This document shows, one piece after another, positions 1-7,917 of a stretch of DNA of 64,000 bases. The translations under genes and the position numbers were made by a program. Every line of letters begins with the position of its first letter. Positions within the stretch are counted from its first letter, which is position 1. The stretch is from Kineococcus terrestris (lineage in GTDB: Bacteria > Actinomycetota > Actinomycetes > Actinomycetales > Kineococcaceae): NCBI RefSeq assembly GCF_041020765.1, contig NZ_JBEUEJ010000019.1. One strand, 5' to 3'. Under the pieces are notes generated by a model. That model was not told the DNA's origin, ran no database searches, and worked only from the letters and a program-made list of their open reading frames with translations.

Positions 1-283
1 ACAGCTTCAGCAGCCCCGTGTAGGTGGCCTTGTAGGTGGGGCTGGCCACCACCAGCAGGTCGAGGGCACCGACCTCCTCGACGGCGCGGCCCACGGCCTC
101 GTCGCCCCAGCTCAGCAGCCCCGGGCCGAGGGTGGTCACGTCCACGACGAGGTCGGGCGCGCGCCCGGACAGCAGCTCCACCGCCCGCACGGCCGCCGCC
201 AGCGTCCGCGAGGCGGGCTTCGGGTTGCCGACCACCACGCCCGTGCGCGGCGCGGGCGCCTCCCGCCCGCCGGCCGCGCTCAC
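1..283 (-). CDS. NADPH-dependent FMN reductase family protein, 3' end cut by window edge
   Basis: The gene runs off the left edge, so only about the first 94 residues are visible. The N-terminal region reads VVVGNPKPASRTLAAA, the flavodoxin-like phosphate loop of the SsuE/MsuE class, and further on VVASPTYKATYTGLLK, the second conserved strand-loop of that family. The family reduces FMN with NADPH and hands it to a monooxygenase. The start is a GTG at 283 that overlaps the stop of the upstream flavin-reductase gene by four bases (GTGA), so the two are translationally coupled. Two adjacent flavin-handling genes suggest supply of reduced flavin to an oxygenase left of the window; that partner is not visible. 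The family call is solid, the exact substrate role is inference. Confidence 0.8.
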   Translation of the reverse strand, partial: MSAAGGREAPAPRTGVVVGNPKPASRTLAAAVRAVELLSGRAPDLVVDVTTLGPGLLSWGDEAVGRAVEEVGALDLLVVASPTYKATYTGLLKL

Positions 284-789
284 GCGCCCACCCGCGGCTG
301 CAGCGCCCGGAACCCGCTGCCGTGCCACACCAGCGGCTCCAGGTCGGCGTCCGTGGCCATCTTGTGCACCTGCAGCAGGACGACGTCGTGGTCGCCGGCG
401 GGGAACTGCGAGTGGACGCTGCACTCCAGCCACACCGGCGCCCCGTCGACGAACAGCGACCCCTCCGGGGTGGTCGTCGTCGGGATCCCCGCGAACCGGT
501 CGCCCGCTTTGGAGGCCATCTGCCGCGCGGCGGTGTCGTGGGCCTCCCCGAGCACCGAGATCCCGATGCGCGGCACCGTCGCCAGCTTCGGCCAGCTCGT
601 CGAGGTGTGCTGCACGGCCACGAGGACCAGCGGCGGCTTGGCCGAGATGCCCACCTGGAAGGAGGAGGCGACGAGCACGACGGGGTTGCCGTCCACGACG
701 GCCGACAGCGCCGCCACGCCGGAGGGGAAGAGCGCGAAGGTGGCGAAGAGCGCCTTGGGGTCGTCGGAGTAGTCGATGAGCTCAGGCAT
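280..789 (-). CDS. Flavin reductase domain (FMN-binding) protein
   Basis: A 169-residue protein of the HpaC-like flavin reductase fold, a split-barrel FMN-binding domain. Family features are the N-terminal FATFPSG-like stretch (FALFPSGVAALSAV) and the VASSFQVGISAKPPLV segment that lines the flavin site, then an acid/His-rich C-terminal half. Such proteins are reductase components of two-component monooxygenases or stand-alone FMN reductases in the cytosol. I place the start at the ATG at 789 because the frame upstream of it (to 864) is arginine/proline rich and unlike the family; GGACGG lies just before this ATG. It is coupled to the FMN reductase downstream by a four-base overlap. Confidence 0.8.
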   Translation of the reverse strand: MPELIDYSDDPKALFATFALFPSGVAALSAVVDGNPVVLVASSFQVGISAKPPLVLVAVQHTSTSWPKLATVPRIGISVLGEAHDTAARQMASKAGDRFAGIPTTTTPEGSLFVDGAPVWLECSVHSQFPAGDHDVVLLQVHKMATDADLEPLVWHGSGFRALQPRVGA

Positions 790-979
790 CAGGTCCGTCC
801 ACGTTCGCTGGGGCAGGGTCGGCCGGCGCCGGGGGGCGCGGCCGACGGCACGCACCACCGGCACCCGCCCCGTCGGCCCGTGCTGGGCCCATCGTGCACC
901 CCCGCGCCGCTCCCGGCACCGGAGCGGGCGGGGCGCTGGCGGGACGCGGGCGAGCCCCCGGCCGGCGGCCGCCGCGGCC

Positions 980-985
980 TAGCCT
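980..985 (+). promoter_or_regulatory. Predicted -10 (TAGCCT) of a leaderless hisC transcript
   Basis: TAGCCT ends six bases before the ATG at 992; no Shine-Dalgarno sequence lies between. Confidence 0.5.
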
Positions 986-991
986 GGGGCC

Positions 992-2077
992 ATGCCCAGC
1001 ACCCCGTCCGCCCCGCGGCTGCGCCCGCACCTGGAGAAGGTCCCCGCCTACGTCGCCGGCAAGCCGGCGCTCGCGCGGGAGGGGCTGCGGGTGTGGAAGC
1101 TGTCGTCCAACGAGAACCCCTACCCGCCGCTGCCGAGCGTGGTCAGCGCCGTCGCCGAGGCCGCGGCCGGCCTCAACCGCTACCCGGACCCGGCGGCCGC
1201 GGAGATGCTCGCGGCCGTCGCGCGGCGCTGGGACGTGCCGGCCGAGCAGCTGGTCGCCGCCACCGGCAGCGTGCGGCTGCTGGCGCAGCTGGCCGAGACG
1301 ACGTGCGGGCCCGGCGACGAGGTCGTCTACGCGTGGCGCTCCTTCGAGGCGTACCCCGTCACCGCGGCGCTGGCCGAGGCGACCGCCGTGCAGGTGCCGC
1401 TGACCGCGGACGCCCGGCACGACCTGCCCGCGATGCTCGCCGCGATCACCCCCCGCACGCGCCTGGTGGTGCTGTGCTCGCCCAACAACCCCACCGGCCC
1501 GGCGCTGCGCAGCGGCGAGCTGACGGACTTCCTGGACCGCGCGCCCGGCGACGTGCTCGTCGTCCTCGACGAGGCGTACCGCGAGTTCGTCGACGACCCC
1601 GACGTGCCGGACGGTGTCCAGCTGTCGCGCCGGTACCCCAACCTCGTCGTGCTGCGCACCTTCTCCAAGGCGTACGGGCTGGCCGGGCTGCGCGTGGGCG
1701 TGGCCCTGGCCGAGGCGCGCGTGGCCTCCGCGCTGCGCCGCTCCTCCACGCCCTTCGGCGTCTCGGGCGTCGCCCAGGCCGCGGTCGTGGCGTCCCTGCG
1801 CCCGGCCGCGGAGGCCGAGCTGATGGAGCGCGTCGCGGCGCTGGCCGCCGAGCGCCGCCGCGTCCTCGGCGGGCTGCGCGCGCAGGGCTGGGACGTGCCC
1901 GACGCGCAGGGCAACTTCGTGTGGCTGCCCGTGGGGGAGCGGGCGCTGGAGCTGGCCGACGCCTTCGCGGTGGAGGGCCTCGTGGTGCGCCCGTTCGCGG
2001 GCGACGGGATCCGCGTCACCGTCGCCGAGACCGCCGCCAACGACCGCCTGCTGGAGGTCGCCGCCGGCCTGCGCTGA
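992..2077 (+). CDS. hisC: Histidinol-phosphate aminotransferase
   Basis: A 361-residue fold-type I PLP aminotransferase that transfers an amino group between glutamate and imidazole-acetol phosphate in histidine synthesis. Visible family marks are WKLSSNENPYPPLPS near the N terminus, CSPNNPTGPAL, the DEAYREFVD aspartate that pairs with the PLP pyridine nitrogen, and RTFSKAYGLAGLRVG with the PLP lysine near residue 226. Length is normal for the family. It stands alone here, away from other his genes, so it could instead act on phenylalanine or tyrosine as some actinobacterial stand-alone paralogues do (Pat type). The start is fixed by a predicted leaderless promoter. It faces the diguanylate cyclase gene end to end with a 33-base gap. 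Confidence 0.88.
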   Translation: MPSTPSAPRLRPHLEKVPAYVAGKPALAREGLRVWKLSSNENPYPPLPSVVSAVAEAAAGLNRYPDPAAAEMLAAVARRWDVPAEQLVAATGSVRLLAQLAETTCGPGDEVVYAWRSFEAYPVTAALAEATAVQVPLTADARHDLPAMLAAITPRTRLVVLCSPNNPTGPALRSGELTDFLDRAPGDVLVVLDEAYREFVDDPDVPDGVQLSRRYPNLVVLRTFSKAYGLAGLRVGVALAEARVASALRRSSTPFGVSGVAQAAVVASLRPAAEAELMERVAALAAERRRVLGGLRAQGWDVPDAQGNFVWLPVGERALELADAFAVEGLVVRPFAGDGIRVTVAETAANDRLLEVAAGLR

Positions 2078-2110
2078 GGCGGCCGCCGCGGTGGCGGGTG
2101 CCCGCGCGGC

Positions 2111-3226
2111 TCAGCCGGGCAGCCGCACCGGGGTCCCCGAGGTGGCGCGCCGTCGGCGCTTGTCCTCGTACATGGCCGCGTCGGCCCGTCGCACCAGGTC
2201 CTCGGGGTCCACGGGGGCGGTGGTCGCGGCGGTGCCGGCGCTCGCGCCGACGCCGCAGGTCCTGCCGGACCCGTCCAGGGGGACGGGGGCGACCAGCGCG
2301 GCGCGCAGCCGCTCCGCGAGGGCCGCGGGCGCTGCGGCTGCGGACCCGCGCAGCACGACGACGAACTCGTCCCCGCCGGTGCGCGCCAGTGCCGCGCCCG
2401 CCGGGACGGCGGCCGCCAGGCGCGCGGCGACCTGCACCAGCAGCCGGTCACCGGCCTGGTGGCCGTGCACGTCGTTGACGAGCTTGAACCCGTCGAGGTC
2501 CAGGTAGACGAGGGCGGCGGGCTCCCGCGGGCTCGCGGCCCGGACGGCGGCGGCCAGCGCCTCGCCGGCCCCGCGGCGGTTGAGCAGGCCGGTCAGCGGG
2601 TCGTGCAGCGCCGCGTGCAGCAGCTCGTCGTGGCGCCGGCGCTGCTCGGCGGCCAGCGCCTCGGCCGCGCGGCGCTCCCGCGCGGCCAGCCGGGTGACGC
2701 TCAGCAGGACCGTGACCGACAGCGTCAGGAGCACCAGGGCGGCCACGTGCGACAGCGCCGGCGGCAGGGTCAGCCACAGCCACCCCGCGTGCACGGCGCC
2801 CTCGACGGCCAGCGTGCCGACGACCGTGGTCACCACACCCGCGACCGTGGTGCGCGGGCCGGGTTCGCGCTGGGCGACGTGCGCGGCCAGGGCGGCGGCC
2901 AGGAAGGGGTAGACGAAGGGCAGCCCCGTCGAGGCGGACGCCACGGCCAGGGCGGCGGAGACGACGACGAGGCGCAGCTCCACCCGCCGGTGCGGCGAGC
3001 GCCCGGCCACCAGGTCCTGCACGTCGTCGGTGAACAGGACGGTCGCCACGCCCCACGTGAGCAGCTGGCTGCCCAGGCTGGCCCGCGGCGCGTCCAGGAC
3101 GCCGGCCAGCCACCACGCGAACAGGACGCACAGCAGGTAGGAGGCGGTGAAGGCGGTCACGCGCAGCACGCGCCAGCCCGGCGCGCGGGAGGTGCGCAGT
3201 GCCCGACGCCACGTCTCGACGTTCAC
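2111..3226 (-). CDS. Membrane-anchored GGDEF diguanylate cyclase
   Basis: About 371 residues. The N-terminal half holds five to six hydrophobic helices (for example LLCVLFAWWLAGVL, LRLVVVSAALAVASAS, ALVLLTLSVTVLL), an undescribed MASE-like membrane sensor. A short linker leads to a C-terminal GGDEF domain with DPLTGLLNRRG, YLDLDGFKLVNDVHGH and an intact GGDEF active-site loop, so c-di-GMP synthesis from two GTP is expected. The RxxD product-inhibition site is missing (PAGA at that position). The start chosen is GTG 3226, just after GGAGGGG; longer GTG or ATG options upstream exist and are arginine-rich. It is divergent from the 2-oxo acid dehydrogenase operon. Confidence 0.85.
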   Translation of the reverse strand: MNVETWRRALRTSRAPGWRVLRVTAFTASYLLCVLFAWWLAGVLDAPRASLGSQLLTWGVATVLFTDDVQDLVAGRSPHRRVELRLVVVSAALAVASASTGLPFVYPFLAAALAAHVAQREPGPRTTVAGVVTTVVGTLAVEGAVHAGWLWLTLPPALSHVAALVLLTLSVTVLLSVTRLAARERRAAEALAAEQRRRHDELLHAALHDPLTGLLNRRGAGEALAAAVRAASPREPAALVYLDLDGFKLVNDVHGHQAGDRLLVQVAARLAAAVPAGAALARTGGDEFVVVLRGSAAAAPAALAERLRAALVAPVPLDGSGRTCGVGASAGTAATTAPVDPEDLVRRADAAMYEDKRRRRATSGTPVRLPG

Positions 3227-3314
3227 ACCCCTCCATCGACCGGTGCGCGCCACGCCTCGACCACCCCTCACCCGGTCGGCGCCCGTCGGCGCGTCGACGT
3301 CGCACCTGCTTCCG

Positions 3315-3354
3315 CGTAGGGTACGCAGGCGTAAGGTACGCGACCGTAGGTTCG
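3315..3354. promoter_or_regulatory. Phased operator array, three 15-base repeats of CGTA(G/A)GGTACGC type
   Basis: Three copies start at 3315, 3330 and 3345 with a strict 15-base step; the third is shortened to CGTAGGTTCG. The array can also be read as overlapping palindromes: TACGC-AG-GCGTA at 3322-3333 and TACG-CGAC-CGTA at 3337-3348. It lies in the 191-base gap between the divergent diguanylate cyclase and E1alpha genes, about 65 bases before the E1alpha start. This layout suits cooperative binding of a dimeric repressor or activator; the regulator is unknown and not encoded next to it. Confidence 0.55.
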
Positions 3355-3417
3355 GCTCCTCCGCCCGCCGGGGCGGTCCGGGCGGGACCCGCCCAGGACC
3401 CGGACGAGGGGGAGCAC

Positions 3418-4560
3418 GTGAGCGACGCGGCGGCCGGCCCGGCCCGCACCGAGCCGATGGTGCAGCTGCTCGACCCCTCGGGGGTCCGGCGCCACCTCCC
3501 CGAGCACGACGTGGACCTCGCGCCGGACGAGCTGCGCGACGTCCTGCGCGACCTGGTGCTGCTGCGCCGGCTGGACGCGGAGGCGGAGGCGCTGCAGCGC
3601 CAGGGCGAGCTGGGCCTGTGGGCCGGCAGCCGGGGCCAGGAGGGCGCCCAGGTCGGCGCCGCCCGCGCGACCCGCCCGCACGACCAGGTCTTCCCCACCT
3701 ACCGCGACCACGGCGCCGTCCTGGGCCGCGGCATCGACCCGCTGCACGTGCTGAGCCTGTACCGCGGCACCGACCACGGCGGCTGGGACCCGGCCGCGCA
3801 CCGCGTGCACCCGTACACGCTCGTCATCGCCGCGCAGCTGCTGCCGGCCGTCGGCTACGGCATGGGGATCCAGCGCGACGGGGCCGTCGGCACCGGCGAC
3901 CCGGCCCGCGACACCGCCGTCATCGCCTACCTGGGCGACGGCGCCAGCTCGCAGGGCGAGACCGCGGAGGCGCTGAGCTGGGCGGCGGTGTTCAACGCCC
4001 CCGTCGTGTTCTTCTGCCAGAACAACCAGTGGGCCATCTCCGAGCCGGTCGAGCGCCAGACCCGCGTGCCGATCCACCGCCGCGCCGAGGGCGCCGGGAT
4101 GCCGGGCGTCCTCGTCGACGGCAACGACGTGCTGGCCTGCCTGGCCGTCGTCCGCTCCGCCCTGGACCGCGCCCGCGCCGGCGGCGGGCCCACGTTCGTC
4201 GAGGCGTACACGTACCGGATGGGCGCGCACACCACCTCCGACGACCCGACCCGCTACCGCAGCGCGGCCGACGTGGACGCCTGGCGCGACAAGGACCCGA
4301 TCGACCGGTTCCGCGCGCACCTCGCCTCCGAGGGCCTGCTCGACGAGGCGTTCGAGACCGCGCTGGCGGCGGAGGCCGACGCGTTCGCCGAGCGGCTGCG
4401 CGCCGGGGTGCGCGCGCTGCCCGAGCCGGACCCGGCGGCGATGTTCGACCACGCCTACGCCGAGCCGCACACCCAGGTCGTCGAGGAGCGCGACGAGTTC
4501 CTCGCCGCGTGGGCGCGCCACGACGAGGAGTCCGCCGCGATCACCGGAGGAGCACGCTGA
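3418..4560 (+). CDS. bkdA: Branched-chain 2-oxo acid (or pyruvate) dehydrogenase E1 alpha subunit
   Basis: About 380 residues. This subunit binds thiamine diphosphate and, with the beta subunit, decarboxylates a 2-oxo acid and loads the acyl group on the E2 lipoyl arm. The thiamine-diphosphate motif runs from GDGASSQGE (about residue 173) to FFCQNN. The first residues of the domain, LRRLDAEAEALQRQGELG and YRDHGAVLGRG, are typical of the actinobacterial Bkd/Pdh type. I take GTG 3418, preceded by GGGGGAGCAC, because the frame further upstream crosses the operator array and does not look like protein. It heads an operon with E1beta (one-base overlap) and E2. The branched-chain versus pyruvate substrate cannot be settled from sequence alone. 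Confidence 0.88.
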   Translation: MSDAAAGPARTEPMVQLLDPSGVRRHLPEHDVDLAPDELRDVLRDLVLLRRLDAEAEALQRQGELGLWAGSRGQEGAQVGAARATRPHDQVFPTYRDHGAVLGRGIDPLHVLSLYRGTDHGGWDPAAHRVHPYTLVIAAQLLPAVGYGMGIQRDGAVGTGDPARDTAVIAYLGDGASSQGETAEALSWAAVFNAPVVFFCQNNQWAISEPVERQTRVPIHRRAEGAGMPGVLVDGNDVLACLAVVRSALDRARAGGGPTFVEAYTYRMGAHTTSDDPTRYRSAADVDAWRDKDPIDRFRAHLASEGLLDEAFETALAAEADAFAERLRAGVRALPEPDPAAMFDHAYAEPHTQVVEERDEFLAAWARHDEESAAITGGAR

Positions 4561-5543
4561 TGGAGCGCATGGCGCTGGGCAAGGCGATCACGGCGGGTCT
4601 GCGGGCGGCGATGGACCGCGACCCGCGCGTCGTCCTCATGGGCGAGGACATCGGCAAGCTGGGCGGGGTCTTCCGCGTCACCGACGGCCTGCAGAAGGAC
4701 TTCGGCGAGGACCGCGTCATCGACACCCCGCTGGCCGAGGCCGGCATCGTCGGCACCGCGACCGGCATGGCGCTGCGCGGGTACCGGCCCGTCTGCGAGA
4801 TCCAGTTCAACGGGTTCGTGTACCCGGCGGTGAACCAGATCGTCACGCAGCTGGCGAAGCTGCGGGCCCGCTCGCGCGGGCGCCTGAGCGTGCCCGTCGT
4901 CATCCGGATGCCCGCGGGCGGGGGGATCGGCTCGGTCGAGCACCACTCCGAGAGCCCCGAGGCCCTGTTCGCGCACGTGGCCGGCCTGCGCGTGGTCACC
5001 CCCGCCTCCGCGCACGACGCGTACTGGATGGTGCAGCAGTCGATCGCCTCCGCGGACCCGGTGCTGTTCCTGGAGCCGGAGCGCCGCTACTGGGAGAAGG
5101 GCGACGTGGACGTCGACCTGGCTCCCGGGCAGGTCACCCCCCTGCACCGCGCGCGCGTCCTGCGCGCCGGCACCGACGCGACCGTCGTCGCCTACGGCCC
5201 CACGGTGCGGCTGGCGCTGGACGCCGCCGCGGCCGCCGCCGAGGACGGCACGCAGCTGGAGGTCGTGGACCTGCGCTCGATCTCCCCGATGGACGTGGAC
5301 ACCGTCGCCGAGTCGGTGCAGCGCACCGGCCGGCTGGTGGTGGTGCAGGAGGCGCCGACGTTCTTCGGCGCCGGCGCCGAGCTGGCCGCGCGCGTGCAGG
5401 AGCGCTGCTTCTACTCGCTGGAGGCGCCCGTGCAGCGCGTCGGCGGTTTCCACGTGCCGTACCCGGTCGCCCGCGTCGAGGAGCACTACCTGCCCGGGAT
5501 CGACCGGGTGCTCGACGCCGTCGACCGCGCGCTCGCCGCCTGA
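4560..5543 (+). CDS. bkdB: Branched-chain 2-oxo acid (or pyruvate) dehydrogenase E1 beta subunit
   Basis: 327 residues, the normal length of transketolase-like E1 beta chains. It forms an alpha2beta2 E1 with the preceding gene. Visible family segments are VLMGEDIGKLGGVFRVTDGL near residue 27, the DTPLAEAGIVGTATGMAL helix, MPAGGGIGSVEHHSESPEA, and the C-terminal transketolase domain with VVDLRSISPMDVDTV. The ATG at 4560 shares its A with the stop of E1alpha (TGATG) and is preceded at eight bases by GGAGGA, so the two chains are probably made in equal amounts. No E3 gene (lipoamide dehydrogenase) is in the window, so that subunit must come from elsewhere. Confidence 0.92.
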   Translation: MERMALGKAITAGLRAAMDRDPRVVLMGEDIGKLGGVFRVTDGLQKDFGEDRVIDTPLAEAGIVGTATGMALRGYRPVCEIQFNGFVYPAVNQIVTQLAKLRARSRGRLSVPVVIRMPAGGGIGSVEHHSESPEALFAHVAGLRVVTPASAHDAYWMVQQSIASADPVLFLEPERRYWEKGDVDVDLAPGQVTPLHRARVLRAGTDATVVAYGPTVRLALDAAAAAAEDGTQLEVVDLRSISPMDVDTVAESVQRTGRLVVVQEAPTFFGAGAELAARVQERCFYSLEAPVQRVGGFHVPYPVARVEEHYLPGIDRVLDAVDRALAA

Positions 5544-5593
5544 GCGCGGCCCGGACGACCGCAGGAACCCCAGGAAACGCCCGAGAGGAACCC

Positions 5594-6919
5594 GTGGACC
5601 AGCGCTTCGCCCTGCCCGACGTCGGTGAGGGGCTCACCGAGGCGGAGATCGTCTCCTGGAAGGTCCGCGAGGGCGACCTCGTGGCCGTCAACGACGTCCT
5701 CGTCGAGATCGAGACGGCGAAGTCGCTGGTGGAGCTGCCCAGCCCGTACGCGGGCACGGTGGCGCAGCTGCTGGTCCCCGAGGGCGCCACCGTCGAGGTC
5801 GGCGCGGACATCGTCGTGGTGCGCACCGGCAGCACCGAGGCCCCCGGGCCCGTGGACCCGCCGGCCGCCGAACCCGCCGCCGCGGCCGCGGACGCCTCCG
5901 GCGCGACCCTCGTCGGCTACGGCACCCGCGAGGCCGCCCCGCGCCGGCGCCGCTCCTCCCCGGCGGCCCCGCAGCCGGCCGCGCAGACCGTCGCGCGGGA
6001 GACCGCTGCGCCGCAGCCGGTCCCGCCGGAGCCGGCCACCGCACCCGCCGCCCAGCGCGTGCTGGCCAAGCCGCCCGTGCGCAAGCTGGCCCGCGACCTC
6101 GGCGTCGACCTGGCCGACGCCACCCCCACCGGCCCCGGCGGCACCGTGACCCGCAGCGACGTCCTCGCCCTCGTGCCCGGCGCCCCCGAGGAACCCGCGC
6201 GCCGCGTGGAGCGGCACGAGCGCGAGCACCACGTGCCGATCCGCGGGGTGCGCAAGGCCACGGCCGCCGCGATGGTCGAGAGCGCGTTCTCCGCCCCGCA
6301 CGTCACGGTGTTCACCACGGTCGACGTCACCCGCACCATGAAGCTGTACCAGCGGCTGAAGCAGGACCGGGAGTTCGAGGGCGTGCGCGTCTCCCCGCTG
6401 CTGCTGGTCGCCAAGGCGCTGCTGGTCGCGGTGCGCCGCAACCCGGACGTGAACTCCACGTGGGACGAGGCCAACCAGGTCATCGTCGTGAAGAACTACG
6501 TGAACCTCGGCATCGCCGTGGCGACCCCGCGCGGGCTGCTCGTGCCGAACGTCAAGGACGCCGACGCCATGACGCTCAAGGAGCTGGCCGTCGCGCTGGG
6601 CGAGCTGACGACGACCGCGCGCGCCGGCAAGGCGTCCCCGCGGGACCTGGCCGAGGGCACCATCACCATCACCAACGTCGGCACCTTCGGCATCGACACC
6701 GGCACCCCCATCCTCAACCCGGGGGAGGCGGCGATCCTGGCCGTCGGCACCATCGCCGAGCGCCCCTGGGTGCACCGCGGCAAGGTCAAGCCGCGCTGGA
6801 CGGTGACCCTGAGCCTGTCCTTCGACCACCGGATGCTCGACGGGGAGAGCGGCTCGCGCGTGCTGGCCGACATCGCCGCCGTCCTGGAGGACCCGGCCCG
6901 CGCGCTCGTCTGGAGCTGA
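5594..6919 (+). CDS. bkdC: Dihydrolipoamide acyltransferase E2 with a single lipoyl domain
   Basis: 441 residues forming the core of the complex, which moves the acyl group from lipoyl-lysine to CoA. Order of domains: one lipoyl domain (residues 1-78) with the modified lysine at K43 in IETAKSLVEL; an Ala/Pro linker; a peripheral-subunit binding domain at about 155-190 (PPVRKLARDLGVDL); and a catalytic domain from about 210 ending in SFDHRMLDGESG, with catalytic H412 and D416. One lipoyl domain is more typical of branched-chain than of actinobacterial pyruvate complexes. The GTG at 5594 follows GAGAGGAACCC. The 50-base gap after E1beta holds no terminator, so it is the third gene of the operon. 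Confidence 0.9.
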   Translation: MDQRFALPDVGEGLTEAEIVSWKVREGDLVAVNDVLVEIETAKSLVELPSPYAGTVAQLLVPEGATVEVGADIVVVRTGSTEAPGPVDPPAAEPAAAAADASGATLVGYGTREAAPRRRRSSPAAPQPAAQTVARETAAPQPVPPEPATAPAAQRVLAKPPVRKLARDLGVDLADATPTGPGGTVTRSDVLALVPGAPEEPARRVERHEREHHVPIRGVRKATAAAMVESAFSAPHVTVFTTVDVTRTMKLYQRLKQDREFEGVRVSPLLLVAKALLVAVRRNPDVNSTWDEANQVIVVKNYVNLGIAVATPRGLLVPNVKDADAMTLKELAVALGELTTTARAGKASPRDLAEGTITITNVGTFGIDTGTPILNPGEAAILAVGTIAERPWVHRGKVKPRWTVTLSLSFDHRMLDGESGSRVLADIAAVLEDPARALVWS

Positions 6920-6933
6920 CCCCGCAAGTCTCG

Positions 6934-6954
6934 CCGGGCCGTCGTCCGGCCCGG
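6934..6954 (+). terminator. Hairpin after the 2-oxo acid dehydrogenase operon
   Basis: Perfect 8-base arms CCGGGCCG and CGGCCCGG around a five-base loop, 15 bases past the E2 stop. There is no U-tract, as is common in GC-rich actinobacteria. Confidence 0.5.
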
Positions 6955-7058
6955 GCGGTCGCCCCCCTCCCGGACGGCCGCGCCCTCCCCGATGGTTGCT
7001 CGGGTTCACGAACGGGTAGGGGTCCTGCGGAACGGGTCGGCGACGGGAGGAGGACGGC

Positions 7059-7814
7059 GTGCCGGGGTGGCTGGAAGCCGGGGCGTGGGGGTTGTTCGGC
7101 GGGGCGGCGCTGGTCGTCGGCGCGCTCGTGGCGTGGTTCGCGCCCGTGCCGCGCACCGTCGTCGCGGGCGTCATGGCGTTCGGGTCGGGCGTGCTCATCT
7201 CCGCCCTGGCCTTCGACCTGGCGCAGGAGGCCGCCGACACCGGCGGGCTGGCCGTCACGGTGGGCAGCCTGCTGGCCGGGGCGCTGCTGTACGTGGCGGC
7301 GAACGCGGCCCTGGCCCGGCACGGCGCCCGGCACCGCAAGCGCTCCGGCGGCCAGCAGCCGTCGGAGTCCGAGCAGGGCGGCAGCGGCGCGGCGATCGCG
7401 GTCGGCGCCCTGCTCGACGGGGTGCCCGAGTCGGTGGTGCTGGGCCTGGGGCTGCTCGGCGGGGGCGGCGTGAGCACCGCCGTCGTCGCCGCGGTCGCGA
7501 TCTCCAACGTGCCGGAGGGGCTGTCCAGCGTGGCGGGCATGAAGCGCGCCGGCCGCAGCGCCCGGTACGTGTTCGGGGTGTGGGGCGGCATCGCCCTGGT
7601 CAGCGGGCTGGCCGCCGCGCTGGGGTACCTGGCGCTGGGCGGGGCCTCCCCGCAGGTCGTCGCGGCCATCACGGCGCTGGCCGCGGGCGCCATCCTCACC
7701 ATGGTCGCCGACACGATGATCCCCGAGGCGTTCGAGCGCACCGGCCTGCTGACCGGGCTCGTCACCACGCTCGGCTTCGTCCTCGCCTTCGCGGTCAGCC
7801 GTTCCGGGGGGTGA
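7059..7814 (+). CDS. ZIP-family divalent metal transporter
   Basis: 251 residues with about eight hydrophobic helices and a charged, serine-rich loop near residues 92-110 (RHRKRSGGQQPSESEQ). The two metal-path helices carry LLDGVPESVVLG (about residue 120) and ISNVPEGLSSVAGM (about 155), the paired Asp/Pro-Glu and Asn-Pro-Glu motifs of ZIP helices 4 and 5. ZIP proteins import zinc, iron or manganese into the cytosol. The histidine-rich loop usual in ZIP proteins is absent. The GTG at 7059 is set by GGGAGGAGG. The gene stands alone between the dehydrogenase operon and nhaA; no metalloregulator lies beside it. Confidence 0.82.
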   Translation: MPGWLEAGAWGLFGGAALVVGALVAWFAPVPRTVVAGVMAFGSGVLISALAFDLAQEAADTGGLAVTVGSLLAGALLYVAANAALARHGARHRKRSGGQQPSESEQGGSGAAIAVGALLDGVPESVVLGLGLLGGGGVSTAVVAAVAISNVPEGLSSVAGMKRAGRSARYVFGVWGGIALVSGLAAALGYLALGGASPQVVAAITALAAGAILTMVADTMIPEAFERTGLLTGLVTTLGFVLAFAVSRSGG

Positions 7815-7917
7815 GGCGGCGGGTGAGGCGGGGGAGGGGCTGACCGGGGGCTGGGGCCGCCGCTAGCGTCCGGGCGACGGCCGCCCGCGAGGGCGACGAC
7901 GCGAGAGGCGGAGCCCC

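Noticed and set aside
3199..3417. Start of the E1alpha gene at 3199
   Set aside because: The extra residues would be encoded by the operator repeats and do not resemble the family; GTG 3418 has a ribosome site.
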